Shown: in pieces, positions 5,385 to 10,794 of the stretch
Numbering within the stretch: position 1 is the stretch's first letter
Layout: each line of letters opens with the position of its first letter
Source: Robiginitomaculum sp.
GTDB lineage: Bacteria; Pseudomonadota; Alphaproteobacteria; Caulobacterales; Maricaulaceae
Reading direction: 5' to 3'
Assembly: GCA_002733735.2 (NCBI GenBank)
Contig: NVWT02000001.1
Location: 192,492-203,285 of the forward strand
Length of the DNA: 10,794 nucleotides
Translations under genes and position numbers: made by a program
Notes under the pieces: model-generated
Told to the model about the DNA's origin: nothing
The model's input: only the letters and a program-made list of their open reading frames with translations
Database searches by the model: none

Positions 5385-6677
5385 TTACCGCCCATAGCGA
5401 TAAGCCAGCGGATCAATATCCGGTTTGTCACCCGTCATCATATCAGCCAATAAACAGGCTGAGCCAAGTGCCATTGTCCAGCCCAAATGGCCATGGCCGC
5501 AATTAAGCCAAAGACCGTCCAGTGGCGCCGCGCCAACGAATGGCACACCATCGGCGCTCATTGGCCGCAGTCCAGACCAATTTACAGCCGTTTCCCAGTC
5601 AAATTGTGATGATAAATCAGGGTAAATTCGCGCACATAATTGTTTTAACTGCTGCAAACGGTTCTTCGGTAATGAGTGATCAAAACCGGCAAATTCAGCC
5701 ATTCCTGCAATTCTTATTTTTTGCCCAATTGGTACAATTGCAATATGTTTGGCTTCATCGATTACCGGCATTTTTGGCATTTGCGATTTAAGATGCGCGG
5801 CATCAAGCGTAATTGTATAACCCTTGACCGGTTTGATCGGCAGCTTCAAACCCACATTTACAGCCAAAGCAGCGCTCGGACTTCCCGCGCATAATATCAC
5901 CGCTCCTTGAAAATCTCCATGATCAGTCTGCACCCCGACAACTTTACCATTTTCAGAAATAAAATCACCCACCCGAACCGAGGTTTTAATTTCACCGCCA
6001 GCTTTAATTGCCAGCTCAGACAAAAATAATGCAAACTTTCTGGCATCGGCAACACTGTCATCGGCAAAGTAAATCCCGCCCTTGATCCAGTTCTTTGCCT
6101 CGTGTAATTGCGGCTCTTTTTTAATTACCTCTTCGGCAGTTAATTCAACATAGCTAATGCCAAGTTTAGCAATTACATCAGTAGTTAACAGCGATTTCTT
6201 GAAGTTGTTTTTGCTATCAAATATTTTCAACGAACCATTATTTGATTGATCAATATCTGGCTGGTATTGCTGTAGAATATCGGCAGTTTTTGCAGCCGAA
6301 TACGCTGCCAAAGCAAAATTTGACTGCGCCGCCTTTGGGTATTTGTCAGCCCATGAATTACGTAAAAACTGCAAACCCCAACTCGTTAAAGATGGTATTT
6401 GCTGCCAATGCAATTTCATTGCTGCACCGGGGAAAAACAGTGATGATACAAGGTGCCGCTCCACACCTGGTCCATTCCACGGCTCTGATTGCGATGGGGT
6501 CATCATGCCGCCATTGGCAAAACTGGTTTCCTTGGCCAGTTCATTTTCGGCCTCGATAAGAACCGCGCCAATTCCACGGCGTGAAAGCTCGTACAAAGTG
6601 GCAATACCAATCAGGCCGCCGCCAATGATTATAACTTGCTGTGAGGAACCAGCTTTAGCCGCAGAATTACCAGTCAT
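5385..6677 (-). CDS. dadA: D-amino acid dehydrogenase small subunit family (FAD-dependent, DadA-like)
   Basis: FAD flavoprotein predicted to oxidise D-amino acids (D-alanine in the best-known members) to 2-oxo acids and ammonia, passing electrons to the respiratory quinone pool from the inner face of the membrane. The 430-residue product has a dinucleotide-binding N-terminus, VIIIGGGLIGIATLYELSRRG (from residue 15, GGGLIG at 19-24). It has the DadA block ETSFANGG...PWNGPG (50-71), and a C-terminal flavin segment WSGLRPMSADGVPFVG (367-382) plus GHGHLGWTMALG (394-405). These C-terminal motifs match DadA better than glycine or sarcosine oxidases. It starts 2 bp after the stop of the upstream FAD oxidase gene, with its ribosome site inside that gene's end, so the two form an operon. 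It is convergent with tyrS across the repeat-rich gap. Substrate breadth and electron acceptor are inferred from the family; DadA itself is likely but not certain, as alphaproteobacteria carry several paralogs. Confidence 0.85.
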   Translation of the reverse strand: MTGNSAAKAGSSQQVIIIGGGLIGIATLYELSRRGIGAVLIEAENELAKETSFANGGMMTPSQSEPWNGPGVERHLVSSLFFPGAAMKLHWQQIPSLTSWGLQFLRNSWADKYPKAAQSNFALAAYSAAKTADILQQYQPDIDQSNNGSLKIFDSKNNFKKSLLTTDVIAKLGISYVELTAEEVIKKEPQLHEAKNWIKGGIYFADDSVADARKFALFLSELAIKAGGEIKTSVRVGDFISENGKVVGVQTDHGDFQGAVILCAGSPSAALAVNVGLKLPIKPVKGYTITLDAAHLKSQMPKMPVIDEAKHIAIVPIGQKIRIAGMAEFAGFDHSLPKNRLQQLKQLCARIYPDLSSQFDWETAVNWSGLRPMSADGVPFVGAAPLDGLWLNCGHGHLGWTMALGSACLLADMMTGDKPDIDPLAYRYGR

Positions 6678-6679
6678 GA

Positions 6680-8065
6680 CTAACCTAATACTTTTCCCGG
6701 ATTAAGGATATTTTTTGGATCCATCATCGTTTTCAATGAACGCATTAGATCAAGCTCTGTCTTTGAGCGTGATGTTGATAGCCAGTCACGTTTTTCCAGT
6801 CCGATACCGTGTTCTGCCGAAACCGAGCCATTATAAGCAGCCAATGGCTGATAAACCACTTGTTCGACCTCGCCATGATCCAGCTCATTCTCGACACCAG
6901 TGCCAATGGCTAGATGGATATTGCTATCACCCAAATGCCCAAACACTACCAATTTTGCTTTATCGCCCCATTTGTCTTGCATATTGCTTGTCACATCATC
7001 GATATATTCTTCCATGCAACCAATCGGCAGACTGACATCAAAAGCAGCAGCAGGTAGCATCGTCATAACCAGAGTTATAATATCATCGCGAATTGCCCAC
7101 AATGCGTTGCGCTGCTCTTCGGAGCTAGCCACAACCGCATCCAATATCAATTCATCAGCCAAAGCCGTTTCCAGCACTTGCATAAACCGCGCCGCATCAA
7201 TTTGTTGATCACCACCACAAGCCTCGATCAAAATATAATATGCATACTCATCGGGCAATGGTGCTTTGTGTTGTTTATTGCCGCCCAGAATTAGCGAGTA
7301 ATAGTTCTGCCACATTACCTCAAAGGCATTTAACGTCCCGCCAAGCTCACTAGAAAACATTTTGAGAATTTTTGTAATATTCTCAAAATCATTTACCGCC
7401 ACCAAAACAGTATTTGTGCTGATCATTTGTGGACGCAAGCGCAACACCGCACGAGTAACAATGCCCAATGTGCCTTCGGAGCCGATGAACAATTGTTTTA
7501 GGTCATAACCAGCATTATTTTTTAACATGCTGTTCATTGAAGAAATAATCGTCCCGTCGGCCAGTACCGCCTCCAAACCCAGCACCTGTTCGCGCATCAT
7601 TCCATAACGAATTACCGAATTACCACCGGCATTGGTAGCGATCAGCCCGCCAATACTAGCCGAGCCACGCGCACCAAGATCAACAGCAAAGCTCATCGCC
7701 GATTGCTCTGCGCGTTCCTGTACCAATTGCAAGGGCGTGCCGGCCTGAACGATCATTGTTGCGCCAGCTTCGTCAACAACTTCGATCTCGCGCATTCGCT
7801 CCAACGAGATTAAAACATCATCTTTGACGGTATCAGTACCTTGTACCAAACCACTAAGACCACCAGCAGGAACCACGCTTTGGTCCGCTGCATGACAAAG
7901 CTGCATAACTTGTGATAATTCTTGAGTTGTCTTGGGGCGAATTATCGCTTTCGCTTCTCTATTGCCCAAGCCAAGCCAGTTGGTTGGGCGCGAAGATACC
8001 TCATCACCAATGATAATGCCTGCTTTACCTACTATCTCCTCAATTTTGACAAAAAGTAATTGCAT
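6680..8065 (-). CDS. FAD-linked D-2-hydroxyacid dehydrogenase (GlcD / D-lactate / D-2-hydroxyglutarate dehydrogenase family)
   Basis: Flavoprotein of 461 residues expected to oxidise a D-2-hydroxy acid (D-lactate, D-2-hydroxyglutarate or similar) to the 2-oxo acid. The N-terminal PCMH-type FAD domain shows PAGGLSG (66-72), NAGGNSVIRYG (145-155) and the block NNAGYDLKQLFIGSEGTLG (183-201). The C-terminal FAD-oxidase domain shows GHLGDSNIH (376-384), SAEHGIGLEK (416-425) and NILNPGKV (453-460). His377, His384 and Glu418 correspond to the metal-binding residues of D-2-hydroxyglutarate dehydrogenases. The usual GHxGDGN has Ser for the second Gly. No signal peptide or iron-sulfur domain is present, so this is the single-subunit form. 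AGGA lies 9 bases before the ATG. It is the first gene of a leftward operon with the DadA homologue and is divergent from the macroglobulin gene. The exact substrate cannot be told from sequence alone. Confidence 0.88.
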   Translation of the reverse strand: MQLLFVKIEEIVGKAGIIIGDEVSSRPTNWLGLGNREAKAIIRPKTTQELSQVMQLCHAADQSVVPAGGLSGLVQGTDTVKDDVLISLERMREIEVVDEAGATMIVQAGTPLQLVQERAEQSAMSFAVDLGARGSASIGGLIATNAGGNSVIRYGMMREQVLGLEAVLADGTIISSMNSMLKNNAGYDLKQLFIGSEGTLGIVTRAVLRLRPQMISTNTVLVAVNDFENITKILKMFSSELGGTLNAFEVMWQNYYSLILGGNKQHKAPLPDEYAYYILIEACGGDQQIDAARFMQVLETALADELILDAVVASSEEQRNALWAIRDDIITLVMTMLPAAAFDVSLPIGCMEEYIDDVTSNMQDKWGDKAKLVVFGHLGDSNIHLAIGTGVENELDHGEVEQVVYQPLAAYNGSVSAEHGIGLEKRDWLSTSRSKTELDLMRSLKTMMDPKNILNPGKVLG

Positions 8066-8132
8066 GGTTTCTTTTCCTGTCTCTAGCCTATGCGACTAAG
8101 TAAACAATGTATTAATCAGTCAAATTGGGTTA

Positions 8133-8142
8133 GATTGCAATC
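8133..8142. promoter_or_regulatory. Perfect palindrome in the divergent gap, possible operator
   Basis: GATTGCAATC is its own reverse complement and sits about midway in the 114-bp gap between two divergent genes (starts at 8065 minus and 8180 plus). The placement suits a shared regulator, but no family is recognised from this motif, and one short palindrome can arise by chance. A weak leftward promoter could use TTGACT (8123-8118 on the minus strand), just downstream of it. Confidence 0.3.
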
Positions 8143-8179
8143 CGTATTGAACGAATCGTACAAATTCAAGGGGATACTA

Positions 8180-10794
8180 ATGCGGCTATTGATATTGACT
8201 ATAGGAACATTGTTACTTTCCTCGCTTGGATCGCAGGCTTATGCGCAAACGCCAAGCATTGATATTTTCTCGCCTACCGGCGAAGCAAAACGAGTTTCAC
8301 AAGTAAAAGTTCGTTTCAGCAGCAATATGTCGACCTTGGGTGATTTGCGCCAAGATGATCCGTTTGAAATTGAATGTTCAACAAACGGCAAAGGTCGTTG
8401 GGTCGATCCAAAAAACTGGGTTTATGAATTTTCACCGCGTCTACCATCAGGCAATCACTGTACATTCTCCCCTTTATCCGGCCTAAAAGATGTTAAAGGC
8501 ATTCGGGTAAGAGGAACCAAATCCTATTCGTTTAATACCGGCGGTCCAGCAGTACGATATACTAGGCCTTATGATGGGAACTCATCACTTTCCGAAGACC
8601 AGTATTTTGAATTTTTACTTGATGGCGAAGCGGATAAGAAAAGCGTACAGCAACTTAGCTGGTGCGAAGTAAGAGGCATTGCCGAAAAAATTCCAGTACA
8701 GGTTTTGGACACGCCAGAAGGCAAAAGAAAAAACAAAAACAATATCTGGCTTAAATGCCAAAATGCCCTACCCGCCGCCACCGAAGTCCGGCTTATTTGG
8801 GAAAAGGGTATTCGTTCAACCAGCGGCATTGCAACCACTGCGCGGCAAAGCTTTGACTATAAAGTCCGCTCGCCGTTTACCGCAAAATTCACCTGCACCC
8901 GTAGTTCTATAAAACAGCCCTGCTCTCCTTTATCGGATTTCACCTTGCGCTTTTCTTCGTCAATTTCTTTGGAAGATGCTCGTAAAATCGGCTTGAAACA
9001 ACAAGAACAAGATATTGTTTTAGCCAAAGTCGAAGAAGACGGCGAACGCGGCGATACCAGATATGTCACGTTTAAAGGCCCATTTGCAGAAAACTCCGAC
9101 TTCCAAATACATTTACCAGAAGACTTGCAAGACGATGCCGGCAGAACACTTAAAAATTCCGAATCATTTCCATTGTTATTTAGTACTGGCAAATTTCCGC
9201 CTTTGATCAAGTTTTCTGGTAGCTTTGGCATATTGGAGCACAAAACCGGCGGCATATTGCCGGTGTCCATTCGCGGTGTTGAAGCACCTTTACCTAATCT
9301 TGCCTTAAGTATTTCCAGCAATGCCGATTTTGTAAAAACCAAAGATCCGTTTGAAATAGTCGATTGGCTGGAGAAAGTCCGCCGCGTGCAATGGGGGCAA
9401 TTACAACAGCCAAATGGTAATTGGGAGTATGTTAAAGGCGACCCACGTCCCTCTTTGTTCGCCGGCCAAGAACAAGTTGATAGTTTTACAATGCCCGAAA
9501 CCCTTGGCGATAAAGCTTTAGAGGTAATTGGCATACCGCTAAAAGAGCCGGGTTTTTATGTGGTTGAACTAAGCAGCCAAATTTTGGGTAATGCTCTAAA
9601 CGAGAAAAAAACCAGATACCACGTAGCTACTAGTGCGCTTGTCACCAATATGGCCGTGCATTTTTTATGGGGTGATGAAAGTTCGGCGATTTGGGTGACA
9701 TATCTCGACAGCGGCCTGCCAGTGATGGGGGCGCAAGTCCAAGTTGGCAATGAATGCAACAAACAAATACTCTGGAGCGGTACCACCGGCAAAGACGGCG
9801 TAGCCATGGTTGGCGATGATATACCGTCAGGCAGCAATTGGAGTTCATGCAATAACAAGGAAAATCCGCCGCTAATTGTTACGGCTAATAAGGGCAAGGA
9901 CTTTAGCTTTTCTCGCACAAAATGGAATGATGGCCTTAGCCCATGGGAATTCGGACTGGATAGCTATTATTATAATGATGACCAGATCAAAGTGCATACG
10001 GTTTTAGATCGCTCATTATTTAGGGCTGGCGAAACTCTTTCGATGAAGCATTTTATCCGAGAGAATACCGCCAATGGCTTTGGGCTATATGATAAAACTC
10101 CAGACGGCATTCATGTGGTTCTTGTTCATGACAACACCGATCAAAAATACAAACTCCCGATACAGTTTGATGAATTTGGCCGGGCGCAAAACCAATGGAA
10201 TATTCCCAAAGATGCCAAACTTGGTTCTTATTCGGTAGTTATTGCTCACAAAGGCGGAATTATTGGCTCGTCGGCAAGTTTTCGCATAGAAGAGTTCAAA
10301 ATACCGGTGATGCAGGCGTTCTTAACCGGCCCAACCAAGCCGGTAATCGCTCAAGACAAATTGCAAATTTCTGCATTGGTTCGGTATTTATCCGGCGGTG
10401 GTGCCAGCGGACAAGAAATACGTATCGTTAGCGATTTACAAAGTGATTGGAACCGGTTTGATCAATGGAAAGGTTATACATTTGATTACCGCAATATTGT
10501 TGTAGGAACCTTCAAACGCGGCGAGCAAATTGGCGAAAAAGAACCAAGTTTTAATAGCGATAGCAGCTTGAAACTAGATGCCAATGGCTCGGCAAATGTC
10601 ACAATATTTAATTTACCACAAATCAACAAACGTAGAGTTTTACGATCCGAACTTGAATATCAAGATGCCAATGGTGAGTTTCTAACCAAAACCACTCGCA
10701 CCAGTTTGTGGCCAGCAGCTGTGGCCTTGGGTATCAAAACCGAAGGTTGGACAGCCAAAGAAGACGATTTAAAATTTTCAGTATTGGCTATTGG
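8180..10794 (+). CDS. Bacterial alpha-2-macroglobulin family protein, C-terminus cut by the window edge
   Basis: Large envelope protein of the COG2373/YfhM type, thought to trap attacking proteases in the periplasm and guard the cell wall. The open frame runs from the ATG (AAGGGGA ribosome site just upstream) to the window end: 871 codons without a stop. Residues 1-23 form a Sec signal peptide with a hydrophobic core and an AYA-QT cleavage site. There is no lipobox cysteine, so a soluble periplasmic form is predicted. Recognisable macroglobulin segments are ALVTNMAVHFLWGDESS (486-502), IWVTYLDSGLPV (504-515), VLDRSLFRAGE (608-618) and FRIEEFKIPV (about 701-710), in the usual order of the MG domains. 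The thioester CxEQ motif and complement-like domain would lie beyond the right edge, so trapping chemistry cannot be checked. Full-length relatives are about 1,600-1,900 residues. A penicillin-binding protein 1C gene often follows in other genomes and could be next. Confidence 0.93.
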   Translation, partial: MRLLILTIGTLLLSSLGSQAYAQTPSIDIFSPTGEAKRVSQVKVRFSSNMSTLGDLRQDDPFEIECSTNGKGRWVDPKNWVYEFSPRLPSGNHCTFSPLSGLKDVKGIRVRGTKSYSFNTGGPAVRYTRPYDGNSSLSEDQYFEFLLDGEADKKSVQQLSWCEVRGIAEKIPVQVLDTPEGKRKNKNNIWLKCQNALPAATEVRLIWEKGIRSTSGIATTARQSFDYKVRSPFTAKFTCTRSSIKQPCSPLSDFTLRFSSSISLEDARKIGLKQQEQDIVLAKVEEDGERGDTRYVTFKGPFAENSDFQIHLPEDLQDDAGRTLKNSESFPLLFSTGKFPPLIKFSGSFGILEHKTGGILPVSIRGVEAPLPNLALSISSNADFVKTKDPFEIVDWLEKVRRVQWGQLQQPNGNWEYVKGDPRPSLFAGQEQVDSFTMPETLGDKALEVIGIPLKEPGFYVVELSSQILGNALNEKKTRYHVATSALVTNMAVHFLWGDESSAIWVTYLDSGLPVMGAQVQVGNECNKQILWSGTTGKDGVAMVGDDIPSGSNWSSCNNKENPPLIVTANKGKDFSFSRTKWNDGLSPWEFGLDSYYYNDDQIKVHTVLDRSLFRAGETLSMKHFIRENTANGFGLYDKTPDGIHVVLVHDNTDQKYKLPIQFDEFGRAQNQWNIPKDAKLGSYSVVIAHKGGIIGSSASFRIEEFKIPVMQAFLTGPTKPVIAQDKLQISALVRYLSGGGASGQEIRIVSDLQSDWNRFDQWKGYTFDYRNIVVGTFKRGEQIGEKEPSFNSDSSLKLDANGSANVTIFNLPQINKRRVLRSELEYQDANGEFLTKTTRTSLWPAAVALGIKTEGWTAKEDDLKFSVLAI

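Noticed and set aside
8569..9918. Several minus-strand frames of 68-225 codons
   Set aside because: They are antisense to the continuous macroglobulin frame, which has clear family motifs throughout.

Overview
The window looks like a chromosomal segment of an alphaproteobacterium with moderate to low GC. The evidence is the iscR plus cysteine desulfurase start of a SUF/ISC-type operon with an alpha/beta hydrolase beside it, the alphaproteobacterial style of TyrRS (SLHVGSL and KMGKT motifs) and AnmK, and intergenic palindromes of the CGTCAT-CCGGACTTGATCCGG type that are common in that class. No genus is claimed. Gene density is ordinary and there are no phage, transposase, CRISPR or toxin-antitoxin genes. 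All eight protein genes belong to known families, and I found no evidence of a new multi-gene system.

Layout. Left part (1-1335): a leftward iron-sulfur operon, iscR then a cysteine desulfurase cut by the window edge. The two genes share one base (TAATG). A strong match to an IscR type 1 operator lies upstream, in the gap that also faces a rightward alpha/beta hydrolase (1336-2031). anmK (2009-3133, leftward) overlaps the hydrolase tail to tail by 23 bp and is divergent from tyrS (3207-4472, rightward).

Middle (4473-5384): a 912-bp gap between the convergent tyrS and dadA genes. Its left half (4473 to about 5009) has no recognisable gene, but holds short ACCCTTA-type repeats and a tiny reading frame overlapping the tyrS stop. 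Its right half (5010-5354) is a dense cluster of palindromic repeats. These include two related CTCCC-rich elements and two neighbouring units, each bounded by CGTCAT and (A/T)TGACG.

Right part (5385-10794): a leftward two-gene operon of an FAD-linked D-2-hydroxyacid dehydrogenase (8065-6680) followed 2 bp later by a DadA-type D-amino acid dehydrogenase (6677-5385). A divergent rightward gene starting at 8180 encodes a large periplasmic alpha-2-macroglobulin, truncated at the window end. The 114-bp divergent gap carries a perfect 10-bp palindrome.

Themes. The first block makes sulfur available for Fe-S cluster assembly under feedback by a cluster-binding repressor. AnmK (1,6-anhydro-MurNAc recycling) and DadA (D-alanine oxidation) could both serve cell-wall recycling or D-amino acid use, but they are separate transcription units, so a functional link is only inference. 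The macroglobulin is probably an envelope defence protein against proteases.
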